The position numbers and the translations under genes are program-made. Below the pieces are notes generated by a model, which ran no database searches, was not told the origin of the DNA, and was given only the letters and a program-made list of their open reading frames with translations. Positions 1-6,845 of a stretch of 39,288 bases of DNA are shown one piece after another. The DNA comes from Patescibacteria group bacterium. Lineage in GTDB: Bacteria; Patescibacteriota; Dojkabacteria; JAKAPS01. The stretch is from contig JANWIC010000007.1 of assembly GCA_025450075.1 (NCBI GenBank), positions 1-39,288 on the forward strand. Reading direction: 5' to 3'. The first letter of the stretch is position 1; each line of letters begins with the position of its first letter.

Positions 1-924
1 CTACTCTATTTTATAAATAGAGTAGTATTTGTCTTGTTTGTGTATTTCCTTCACCGTTAATTCTCCTTTATAATCTGGTAAAAGGATTATCTCTATACGT
101 GAAAATTTCTCTCTAATTTTATTCTCTTCTGAGGATTCATTGATAATAAATTCCCCTCTGTTTGTTCTGACAAACCAATATCCTTTGAAGCTCTGTACAT
201 TCTGAATTTTTCCTAGTCCTATATGATCTAAAATCTCTTGTAAAAATTCCTTTAGCTGCATACCGTTCTTCTTTGATGTAAAATCAATGCGTACTTCTGA
301 AATCGGAGCGTACAAACCATCATAATACCTCTCGTCTCCTGCAGGCATTCCTAATTTATAACCTTTATCCTTAACTAGGTGAATAAGATCCCCTATTGCA
401 TCAATTGGAGCTTCTCTGTCGTAAATTGTATCCTTTATCCACTCATATTGTCTTTCATTTGCATTTTCTGGGGTAAGATCTTTATCAACTAAATCTTCCA
501 AAAACTTATTTGGCTTCTCTTTTTCAATTGGTTCATATAGGCCGTAGTAACCTATTGGTCGTGCACTTTTAGATTTCCCAAGTACATACCCTTTCTCATT
601 CAAAAGTTTATAATAGTCATACATATTCTTTTCAGGAAACTTTATATCTTTCTCCCATTTAAATCTTAGCTTCTGACTGTTATTTACATTAAGTCCAAGA
701 TGTATTTTTAATCCAAAATAAAACCCTGATTTGCATCTTTCGGCTAATTCAGCTAGCTTATTCTCAATATCTACCAGTTCTCCTTTAATAGCTTCAATAA
801 CCACAATGTTTGCCTCTAAATTATCATCCTGGATAATAGGAACAAATCTGTCAAAGATCTTAAATGACTTTTTGCTAAGTTCCTCTATTTCTTCTTTCAA
901 ATCTTTATATGTAAATACATTCAT
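1..924 (-). CDS. Hypothetical protein with an internal repeat
   Basis: I do not recognise the family. The 307-residue product is soluble, with no signal peptide or membrane segment. Residues 5-65 look helical and coiled-coil-like. The middle holds two copies of one motif, at about residues 105-133 and 181-208. Both share the pattern KGYxLG followed about ten residues later by YYxGLYxPI. The C-terminal 95 residues look like a beta-rich domain. The start ATG at 924 lies about 25 nt downstream of a TATAAT-like box on the minus strand. The TAG stop is at positions 1-3, so the gene is complete and the neighbour to the left is unseen. It could be a small ligand- or nucleic-acid-binding protein, but nothing visible fixes a function. 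Confidence 0.7.
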   Translation of the reverse strand: MNVFTYKDLKEEIEELSKKSFKIFDRFVPIIQDDNLEANIVVIEAIKGELVDIENKLAELAERCKSGFYFGLKIHLGLNVNNSQKLRFKWEKDIKFPEKNMYDYYKLLNEKGYVLGKSKSARPIGYYGLYEPIEKEKPNKFLEDLVDKDLTPENANERQYEWIKDTIYDREAPIDAIGDLIHLVKDKGYKLGMPAGDERYYDGLYAPISEVRIDFTSKKNGMQLKEFLQEILDHIGLGKIQNVQSFKGYWFVRTNRGEFIINESSEENKIREKFSRIEIILLPDYKGELTVKEIHKQDKYYSIYKIE

Positions 925-965
925 GATAATTATCTTATACAGATATTATACCAAATCACTTGAAA

Positions 966-1076
966 TAGTGTGGAGAGTCGGGGAGTACTCAAATCACTCT
1001 TAAATCAGGAATGCTGATATAGCAGTCTAAACTAAGAATGGTTATTCTAACATTGTCTACTGCTCTCCGTTTTCGC
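966..1076 (-). repeat. Dispersed intergenic repeat, most complete copy
   Basis: Read on the minus strand, this segment starts with CGAAAACGGAGAG followed by TAGACAAT. It ends with a stretch containing CATTCCTGATTTAAG and CTCTCCACACTA. The left end recurs at 25806 and 27203 and weakly at 24902; the right end recurs at 25967-26018. The central part resembles 3169-3270. The outer GGAGAG and CTCTCC can pair. Origin unknown; a small non-autonomous mobile element or a decayed structured RNA gene are both possible. Confidence 0.5.
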
Positions 1077-1167
1077 TTAACGATGTTATAAAAATTCCAA
1101 GTTATTTACTTCTACTTCCAATCCTCTTACTCTGTTTTTTAACCTTTCTATATGTAAAAATAAACTA

Positions 1168-1173
1168 TATAAT
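1168..1173 (+). promoter_or_regulatory. -10 box (TATAAT) of the pseudouridine synthase gene
   Basis: A perfect TATAAT lies 24 nt before the ATG at 1198. No Shine-Dalgarno sequence is visible between them, as for most genes in this window. Confidence 0.5.
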
Positions 1174-1197
1174 ACCTATACTTTGTAAAATATTTAT

Positions 1198-1953
1198 ATG
1201 AAAACGTATACTTGGAATTCAATTTACAAAGATTATGTCATATATGAAGATAATGATATATTAGGTATTAATAAGCCAGCTGGAATATCTGTTATGTGGG
1301 ATAGAAATAAAGTAGACATTGTATCTTTAGCACAAAGTCAGAATATACATTTATTTCCTGTTCATAGAATTGATAAGGAAACTTCAGGATTTATTGTTTT
1401 TGCCAAAAATCCAGAAGCTCGTTTATCTGTAACACGCCAATTCAGTAAACATTTAGTTCAAAAAAAATATCTTGCAATAGTACGATTCGGAGATTTACCA
1501 AATGAAGGGACTATAGATTTACCTTTATCTGAAGGAAGAAAGAAAAAAATCAGAATAGCTGCTAAGAAAGAACATATTATTTTTGATAATACAACAAATT
1601 CTTGGTTTACGAAAAACTCCAATATTTTCTCAGATAAAAAGAACTATCCTTCAAAAACTAATATAAAAAGTATCTATCAAGATGACATTTACTTACTCTT
1701 ATCGGTAAATCCAGTAACGGGACGAACTCATCAAATTAGGGTACACCTGGCTTGGGTAGGTTTTCCCATAGTTGGTGATCCACTCTTTGAAAAACAAAAT
1801 ACATTTCAGAGAATGTATTTGCATTCATATTCATTAACATTTATTCATCCTACCCTACATAAGGAAATAATATTAAAAGCTCCTCCAGAGAAAAGTTTCT
1901 TCATTCTTTTAGAGAAGTGTCAATTAAGTTCAGATTATCTCAATTGGATATAG
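1198..1953 (+). CDS. RluA-family RNA pseudouridine synthase
   Basis: It isomerises selected uridines to pseudouridine in rRNA or tRNA. The catalytic motif HRIDKETSG is at residues 56-64, with the nucleophilic Asp at 59. The downstream family motif GRTHQIRVHL is at 175-184, and the early NKPAG motif is at 25-29. The 251-residue length is that of RluA-type enzymes without an N-terminal S4 domain. Residues 125-160 form an Asn/Lys-rich stretch that interrupts the usual core and may be a lineage-specific insertion. The start is supported by TATAAT at 1168. The gene stands alone between intergenic regions. Which RNA position it modifies cannot be told from sequence alone. Confidence 0.93.
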   Translation: MKTYTWNSIYKDYVIYEDNDILGINKPAGISVMWDRNKVDIVSLAQSQNIHLFPVHRIDKETSGFIVFAKNPEARLSVTRQFSKHLVQKKYLAIVRFGDLPNEGTIDLPLSEGRKKKIRIAAKKEHIIFDNTTNSWFTKNSNIFSDKKNYPSKTNIKSIYQDDIYLLLSVNPVTGRTHQIRVHLAWVGFPIVGDPLFEKQNTFQRMYLHSYSLTFIHPTLHKEIILKAPPEKSFFILLEKCQLSSDYLNWI

Positions 1954-2168
1954 CTCATTCTCCACTATATTAAATCAAAACCTATACAAATACTGTCCCC
2001 CCGGTTTGCCCGAAGGTGGGCCAGCTTCCCGTTTTTGAACAAACCACCCGTTTCAACTATACCAACAATACTTCCCATCGCTAAAATTTGATAAGAGCAT
2101 AAGACGCTAGAACTCTCTTGCTTTCAGGTTATTATTCTACCTATAATTGAGATATAAATTATACTTTT

Positions 2169-3092
2169 ATGCTTGAAACAGATATTGATGGAAATGCAGA
2201 ATTTAGAAGAAATGATTGGTCGCTCCAGGATGTTTCAGATTTTTCTCCTTCAACCAAAGAACAAGTCCGACAAATAATCGCGTATTCTGATTCCCCACTA
2301 CTTCAGGGTGGAAAAATGGAAGTTACGTTTTCTAAAAGCGGTACTTTAATAGCCTTTGACACAAACGAAGGAGATAATATATTAAATATGCTTCAAACTC
2401 GAAAAGCTAATAAGAGTAAATCGAGTACTGAAGAGGGAGAAATAGTCACATTTTACGAAGATGAGATATCTGTAGTTATTGGAAAACGACAAGATGGAAC
2501 TACCAAACAGAGAGTTGAAATACGAATAGATAAGTATCAATCTGTCTCAGTTGCTTTGCGGCATACGCTTGGCCTAGGCGATTTATTACTACTCCAGGCG
2601 GCACCAACCCCATTAACTTCTGAATATGCTGAGAAGTTAGTAATAGACGGTGAAGTTTCCATGGGGAGAAGAACCATCCCCATAAAAATTGCAGCTGATT
2701 CAAAAGATATTAGGCATATGGAACCACCACTACCTAAAGACGGATGCAGGGTTGTATATCATGGTACCTCCCTCACTACAGCATTACAAATAGCTGAAGA
2801 AGGATTTCGAAGTGTATTATATGTTCGCCCAACTCTTTCTGAAATACCTTATGGGACATCATTGACACTAGCAAGAAATGAATGGGAAGGATATCAAAGG
2901 GCTGATTCTTCAGGATATGGGGCAATCATTGTGTTACAAGTTCCAAACGACAAACTTCAAGATAGAGGTGAAATGTTCTCGCCTGCTGGAGGTGTGGAGC
3001 ATATATTCCAAACGATACATATACCCGCAAGTGGGGATAGAATTGAAGAATTAAGAATGGCACAAATAGTTATAGGAACTATGGGAATATAG
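2169..3092 (+). CDS. Hypothetical protein with ADP-ribosyltransferase-like C-terminal domain
   Basis: The first 185 residues are unrecognised. The C-terminal part carries features of the PARP/ART fold: YHGTS at 197-201 (candidate NAD-binding His198), then a helix TALQIAEEGF at 204-213. An 'YGTSLTLARNEW' segment at 228-239 resembles the motif-II strand and helix, and beta strands follow with 'VEHIF' at 277-281, where a catalytic Glu could sit. There is no signal peptide, so action in the cytosol is expected. The gene has its own TATAAT-like box at about 2142 and stands alone. The ART-like call is inferred from motif order only. A 2'-phosphotransferase-like or non-catalytic relative is possible. 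Confidence 0.6.
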   Translation: MLETDIDGNAEFRRNDWSLQDVSDFSPSTKEQVRQIIAYSDSPLLQGGKMEVTFSKSGTLIAFDTNEGDNILNMLQTRKANKSKSSTEEGEIVTFYEDEISVVIGKRQDGTTKQRVEIRIDKYQSVSVALRHTLGLGDLLLLQAAPTPLTSEYAEKLVIDGEVSMGRRTIPIKIAADSKDIRHMEPPLPKDGCRVVYHGTSLTTALQIAEEGFRSVLYVRPTLSEIPYGTSLTLARNEWEGYQRADSSGYGAIIVLQVPNDKLQDRGEMFSPAGGVEHIFQTIHIPASGDRIEELRMAQIVIGTMGI

Positions 3093-3492
3093 CATATATC
3101 CCGCCTGAGTATATTGCAGAAATTATAATAGTTCGCCAAACACCACGCTGATACAAGAATAGTAATGTAAAGTGTTGAAGGGTACTCTAAATTATAACTT
3201 AATAAGGAATCTTAATATAACAATCTAAAGTGAGTTTGGCGATTATTTTTATCTATTGCAGTGAGCGAAATTATATGTTATTTCAAAAACAAAACTTTTT
3301 GTTTCAAATATTGAATCTGGTATCATTGATATTGGTAATCTAGCGTATATTACTCATCACGATAAAATTATCAATATGCGTTTTGCTAAATAATTCCACT
3401 CTTACTTAGGAAATATAATTTTCATTGCAGTTGATATTGTTTTTTATTGATTATAAGCATATACTTAGCAAGATCTTTACATTAAACATTTT
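3093..3492. other. 400-bp gene-free stretch with a repeat copy and a possible gene remnant
   Basis: Positions 3169-3270 hold a diverged copy of the repeat seen at 966-1076; shared blocks are GTACTC, AGGAAT, ATATA and TCTAAA. Positions 3267-3393 can be read as an open frame without a start codon that ends in TAA. It may be the tail of a lost gene. TTGTTT (3437-3442) and TATACT (3460-3465), 17 nt apart, form a plausible promoter for the zinc-ribbon gene at 3493. Confidence 0.45.
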
Positions 3493-3972
3493 ATGAGAAA
3501 TAGCAAATTCAACAACAGTTCTTACGGGAAAAAGCCATATAGCAATAAAGTCGATATCATGGGGGATGAAATACGTCAAATGTATAAGGCAACTTGTGAT
3601 AACTGTGGAAGATCTTGCGAAGTCCCTTTTAGACCTTCAAATAACAAACCTGTATATTGCAACGATTGCTTTTCTTCTATGAAAGATAAACCTGACACTT
3701 CGAGAAGATCAGATGGATGGAATGCAAAGAGATCAAATTTTGATACAAAGATGATGTTTAAAGCAACATGTGATGAATGCGGAAGATCATGTGATGTTCC
3801 ATTCAAACCATCGAATGGAAAACCGGTATATTGTAGTGACTGCTTTGAGAAAAAAGGAAATATATCCCCAAATAGGCAGGGAAATAACGACCATAACTTA
3901 TCGGAACAATTAAGAGTAATGAACACAAAACTTGATAAACTGATAGAATTATTAACTGCTCGAGAAGATTAG
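3493..3972 (+). CDS. Tandem CxxC-x17-CxxC zinc-ribbon protein
   Basis: Two near-identical zinc ribbons lie in series. The first has C35, C38, C42, C56 and C59; the second has C93, C96, C100, C114 and C117. Each is CxxC, 17 residues, CxxC with the shared core VPFxPSNxKPVYC. A Gly/Asn/Ser-rich linker and a short helical tail (about 135-156, heptad-like) follow, which suggests oligomerisation. This ribbon is common in CPR bacteria, usually as a single copy, and its role is unknown (nucleic-acid or protein binding is assumed). The promoter is TTGTTT-N17-TATACT. Its TAG stop overlaps the stop of the convergent methyltransferase gene by 4 nt. Confidence 0.85.
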   Translation: MRNSKFNNSSYGKKPYSNKVDIMGDEIRQMYKATCDNCGRSCEVPFRPSNNKPVYCNDCFSSMKDKPDTSRRSDGWNAKRSNFDTKMMFKATCDECGRSCDVPFKPSNGKPVYCSDCFEKKGNISPNRQGNNDHNLSEQLRVMNTKLDKLIELLTARED

Positions 3973-4706
3973 TCACTATCGTGTTTTTGACTTCTTAATG
4001 AAAAAGCGATTCTTTTAGACCCTTGTATAAAACATTCAGGTCTTACAGGAATTGTTAAATGCATATTAGAATTGTGCCTTTCAATAATAACAGCATTATA
4101 AAATATTCCTGAGCCTCTTATGATAGTAATTCCATAACGATGAAGATATCTTGTAATTACTTGTATTCCAAATTCATCAATTTCACCTTTATGAGATATA
4201 AGTGGAAGAGGAAGTTCATAAAGTAATGCGATATCTCCTTCGTGCATATTATTATAAATGTCTTCCAAAAAGCTAAATGGATTAGCTAAATATCGTGCTA
4301 AATATACTGAAAGAATAATACTTGGAAGTTCGGGATGATTGGAACGAATATTATGAAATATAGGAAAAGATAGATTTGCATCTCCTGTGACAATGTGGAT
4401 GCCTGGATGCCTTCCTTTTATTTGGTGAGCAGTAATACCGTATAACTTAGAATTCGTATCAACAATTTGTTGAATATCTACTAATGCTGAAGCATCTCCA
4501 CATCCAGCATCTATTACTAGTTGAGGGGAATCATTCCTATTCTTTATCAGCTGAATAAGATCAACCCCAAAGTTTCTAAATAAAGAAGCGTAATCTTGTA
4601 AATTCTGGGTAAAAGCAGGGTAATCAACTTTGTCCTGATTAGCAAGATAAAGTTCGGCAGCTAAGTCATTCATTGCCCGAATGTCCGGGCTATTGCTTAG
4701 TGACAT
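3969..4706 (-). CDS. Class I SAM-dependent methyltransferase-like protein
   Basis: Residues 64-70 (VIDAGCG) form the glycine-rich SAM-binding loop of Rossmann-type methyltransferases. An acidic position follows around 100-110 (VTGDANLSFP), and a strand-like segment IILSVYLARYL occupies the motif IV region. The substrate cannot be inferred. At 245 residues it is a single domain. The start ATG at 4706 follows two overlapping TATAAT-like boxes on the minus strand at about 4715-4735. It is divergent from the Cys-His-Asp protein gene at 4783 and convergent with the zinc-ribbon gene, sharing a TTAG that encodes parts of both stops. Confidence 0.75.
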   Translation of the reverse strand: MSLSNSPDIRAMNDLAAELYLANQDKVDYPAFTQNLQDYASLFRNFGVDLIQLIKNRNDSPQLVIDAGCGDASALVDIQQIVDTNSKLYGITAHQIKGRHPGIHIVTGDANLSFPIFHNIRSNHPELPSIILSVYLARYLANPFSFLEDIYNNMHEGDIALLYELPLPLISHKGEIDEFGIQVITRYLHRYGITIIRGSGIFYNAVIIERHNSNMHLTIPVRPECFIQGSKRIAFSLRSQKHDSD

Positions 4707-4782
4707 TACATATTATAATATGGGTATTATACCAGATTCTAAAGAATAATCGGTAGATTATAGTTAAATTGTATAAAAATAT

Positions 4783-5310
4783 ATGTCAGAAAGAATTGTT
4801 GGCGATTCCCCTATTATTCTAATAGAAAAGAAAAAAAGACCTAGCATTTCACAATGTGAGCTATCTGAATTAGATCTACAAGTTGAAGCACTATTAATGG
4901 GCAGTAATGGTATTTATGAGTCGCTGCTTAATGAAGCACAAAAGGCAGGTATTCTTTATACACAGGTTTCTGATATCTATAGAAAAGGGAATTGTGAAGT
5001 TGTTAGCAAAAGATTGGCTGAAAAGTTAAGAGATACATCTTATGAAGTTAAACTAATGGTATACAAAAAAAGACCCATAGGCAGAGTCCATCATTATTTC
5101 GTTGCAGTAATTCACCCTAATGGACAGGTATTTTATATTGATCCTACATGGCAGCAATGTTTATCAAGATTTAATGATGAATTCCCGGCGTTTATAATTT
5201 GGGAAAAGAGCGAAATGGAAAATGGTAGCCAACCTTACTTTTGGACGTTAGAAGAGATAGCACCTGACACCCATTGTATCTGGACCGATGCTGTATGTGA
5301 AGATCTATAA
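4783..5310 (+). CDS. Putative transglutaminase/papain-like cysteine hydrolase
   Basis: The 175-residue product has the order expected of a papain-like or transglutaminase-like fold. A Cys at the start of a helix (GNCEVVSKRLAEKL, C71) is followed by a strand with His (HHYFVAVIHPNG, H103/H104) and another with Asp (FYIDPTWQQ, D120). Cys-His-Asp could be the catalytic triad. There is no signal peptide, so the substrate is probably cytosolic. A TATAAA box ends only 5 nt before the ATG, so the mRNA is probably leaderless. The enzyme class is inferred from the triad pattern; a peptidase, amidase or acyltransferase are all possible. Confidence 0.6.
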   Translation: MSERIVGDSPIILIEKKKRPSISQCELSELDLQVEALLMGSNGIYESLLNEAQKAGILYTQVSDIYRKGNCEVVSKRLAEKLRDTSYEVKLMVYKKRPIGRVHHYFVAVIHPNGQVFYIDPTWQQCLSRFNDEFPAFIIWEKSEMENGSQPYFWTLEEIAPDTHCIWTDAVCEDL

Positions 5311-5327
5311 TGTAGTATATCAATGAT

Positions 5328-5741
5328 TCATTCCAACACACTAAACTTCTTCGTTATATCACGAATTGTATGATCTTCACCTACTAAAATGACACCAATA
5401 AGATGCAAGTCTTGTGTAAAACTTTTTCAATCTCTTCTTTGAATTCCTGATACCTTTTATGTAATCTCTATCCTAACTGAGTAAATCTATAGCATCTTAT
5501 CTCTTCGATTCCTTCAAATTCTCAAGAATTGTCAATAATTGATTTCCATTAACTTTGAGAATGACAGTACTAAACATAATTGCTGCATGTCAATTCATTT
5601 TTTATCAATGACAGGTTCCTGGTCATAGTTACCAGGATAAGAGAGGGTAAATCGTCCCATCAGAATTACAGCAACATTTATAGCTTTCCCCTTTTCTAGA
5701 TTTTGATCAAGTATTATTGCAATTCTTTTTGTTTGTTCCAT
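5328..5741 (-). pseudogene. Decayed DUF2000-family gene
   Basis: An intact N-terminus (48 codons from ATG at 5741) reads like DUF2000: RIAIILDQNLEKGKA, then NVAVILMG, then YPGNYDQEPVIDK. It is cut by TGA at 5595-5597. Shifted frames downstream then encode HAAIMFSTVILKVNGNQLL, an FTQLG segment with an in-frame TAG, QEFKEEIEKVL, and a final frame with LHLIGVILVGEDHTIRDI ending at 5328. Together the pieces span about 138 codons, close to the usual family length, but need at least three frame changes and one stop suppression. It lies 59 nt downstream of the phenylalanine hydroxylase gene on the same strand and may once have been part of that operon. It also accounts for the 490-bp gap between intact genes. 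Confidence 0.85.
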
Positions 5742-5800
5742 ATATTTGTAGTAATTTAAAATAACTAGATGATGAGTTTGTCAGATAAACAAATTCTCAA

Positions 5801-6481
5801 TTAAAGTTCCTTAAAATAATCATTTAGTTCTTCAATTAATTGATTTACTGAATTGATGACAAAATAGCCATTATGGAAGCTGTATACTGCAGGATCTTCT
5901 TGAATTGCTGCTCGTATACTAAATGGCTTTTTGAGAGTTTTTGCATCAAGTGCGTGTTGTATTTCTCCAAATGACGACATAAGTCCTGCACCAAATGCTT
6001 TAATAGTATCTCCTTCATTGATAAGACCAAATTCAATGGTAAACCACCAGAGGTTAGCAATTTTATGTATATCTTCTTTCTTTATATTTGCCATAGTAGA
6101 TGCAAATAGATTGGTTAACCTCAACGTATCATTGTGGAGTAAGAAGGGCAGATGTCCCAAAATATCATGGAACATGTCCGGCTCAGGTGTGAAATCAAGT
6201 TCTTCCATGCTTCGCAAGTAGGTAGTGATTGGAAATACATCTTTTCCAATCAACGTTATCCATTGAGAAGCTGATAAATATCGAATTATTGTATGTTCAA
6301 TACGCCAGCCAGTGGAAGGTGTAATTTTTTTGTTAAGTTCACGTACTGTCGGTATAGAATCAGGAGTAAATTCGATTTTTTTTAGTCCATCCAGATATTC
6401 TTTACAGGCAAACTTTTCAATATTTGGTAATTGCTTCTTGAATAAAGTTTTCCAGATTGAGTTTTGTTGTTGTGTATTCAT
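5801..6481 (-). CDS. phhA: Phenylalanine 4-hydroxylase (aromatic amino acid hydroxylase)
   Basis: This non-haem iron enzyme converts phenylalanine to tyrosine with O2 and a tetrahydropterin. The iron-binding motif is at PEPDMFHDILGHLP, giving H105 and H110, and the third ligand E150 is in WWFTIEFGLI. The family's FGAGLMSSFGE segment follows at 163-173. At 226 residues it is a bare catalytic domain, shorter than typical bacterial enzymes (about 260-300), and lacks an ACT regulatory domain. The ATG at 6481 comes 14 nt after the start of the T-rich tract behind terminator 2, and no Shine-Dalgarno is seen at the usual distance. Expression is very probably controlled by the two upstream Tyr-rich leader attenuators. 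No pterin-recycling enzyme is present in the window. Confidence 0.93.
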   Translation of the reverse strand: MNTQQQNSIWKTLFKKQLPNIEKFACKEYLDGLKKIEFTPDSIPTVRELNKKITPSTGWRIEHTIIRYLSASQWITLIGKDVFPITTYLRSMEELDFTPEPDMFHDILGHLPFLLHNDTLRLTNLFASTMANIKKEDIHKIANLWWFTIEFGLINEGDTIKAFGAGLMSSFGEIQHALDAKTLKKPFSIRAAIQEDPAVYSFHNGYFVINSVNQLIEELNDYFKEL

Positions 6482-6489
6482 TTTAGGAT

Positions 6490-6518
6490 AAAAATATAAA
6501 AAGCTCCATAATGGAGCT
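6490..6518 (-). terminator. Attenuator terminator 2, directly before phhA
   Basis: On the minus strand AGCTCCA, loop TTA and TGGAGCT form a perfect 7-bp hairpin (6518-6502), followed by the T-rich tract TTTTATATTTTT. It sits between leader peptide 2 and the phhA start. Its 5' arm plus the two preceding bases (TTAGCTCC, 6520-6513) is a perfect 8-nt complement of GGAGCTAA (6546-6539), the last codons and stop of leader 2. Terminator and antiterminator are therefore mutually exclusive. Confidence 0.85.
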
Positions 6519-6538
6519 AAAAGATGGATAAAAAAGTA

Positions 6539-6610
6539 TTAGCTCCGATAACGGGTATCATAATAGAGATAATATCGAATTGTTTTTTGATGATCTTTAA
6601 AGATATCCAT
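6539..6610 (-). CDS. Tyr-rich leader peptide 2 of the phhA attenuator
   Basis: A 23-codon ORF with Tyr at residues 13, 14, 16, 17 and 21, that is five Tyr in nine codons (RYYLYYDTRY), ending Arg-Ser-TAA. GGAGGT (6622-6617) lies seven nt before the ATG and is a near-perfect Shine-Dalgarno; the same bases are the 3' arm of terminator 1. The final codons CGG AGC TAA contain the antiterminator strand. The distance from the last clustered Tyr codon to the pairing segment is four codons, exactly as in leader 1. Tyr codon density, a hairpin with T-tract straight after, and the Tyr-producing enzyme downstream together support a regulatory leader rather than a chance ORF. Confidence 0.85.
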   Translation of the reverse strand: MDIFKDHQKTIRYYLYYDTRYRS

Positions 6611-6633
6611 AAAAAAACCTCCGAGAAGGAGGT
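6611..6633 (-). terminator. Attenuator terminator 1, between the two leader peptides
   Basis: On the minus strand ACCTCC, loop TTCTC and GGAGGT form a 6-bp GC-rich stem (6633-6617) followed by a T-run. This is a textbook intrinsic terminator shape. Its 5' arm ACCTCC can instead pair with GGGGGT (6669-6664) at the end of leader 1, with one G-U pair. Its 3' arm GGAGGT is also the Shine-Dalgarno of leader 2, so melting this hairpin would permit both read-through and translation of the next leader. Confidence 0.82.
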
Positions 6634-6660
6634 AAAATGTGTAAAAATAACTATTACAAA

Positions 6661-6720
6661 CTAACCCCCATAAGAAGCAAGGTAATAATAGCTATATGTA
6701 ACAGTAGTTTTGTATGTCAT
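6661..6720 (-). CDS. Tyr-rich leader peptide 1 of the phhA attenuator
   Basis: This 19-residue ORF reads MTYKTTVTYSYYYLASYGG and ends in TAG. Six residues are Tyr, with a core TAT AGC TAT TAT TAC. The ATG is only 9 nt after a perfect TATAAT, so it is the first start codon on the mRNA and is probably read as a nearly leaderless start. The last codons TAT GGG GGT TAG supply GGGGGT, able to pair with the 5' arm of terminator 1. The Tyr cluster, three spacer codons, a single Tyr, then the pairing segment at the stop are laid out exactly as in leader 2. Confidence 0.85.
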   Translation of the reverse strand: MTYKTTVTYSYYYLASYGG

Positions 6721-6729
6721 AATGTTGAG

Positions 6730-6758
6730 ATTATAACAAATTTCAAGAAATTCCTCAA
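6730..6758 (-). promoter_or_regulatory. Promoter of the phhA leader-attenuator unit
   Basis: TTGAGG (6758-6753), 17 nt, then TATAAT (6735-6730) preceded by TGT (extended -10). The predicted transcript starts just before the leader 1 ATG at 6720. It is the only strong promoter seen between the upstream gene (6846-7157) and phhA on this strand. Confidence 0.75.
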
Positions 6759-6845
6759 TAATTTGGTTTCCATTATTGTATTCCTTATAATCTATATAAT
6801 TCCTAAGCAGCTTCAACTGCAATTTAATTCACATATACACTCTGA

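Noticed and set aside
3267-3393. A start-less open frame of about 41 codons
   Set aside because: No recognisable domain and no start codon. Noted only as a possible gene tail.
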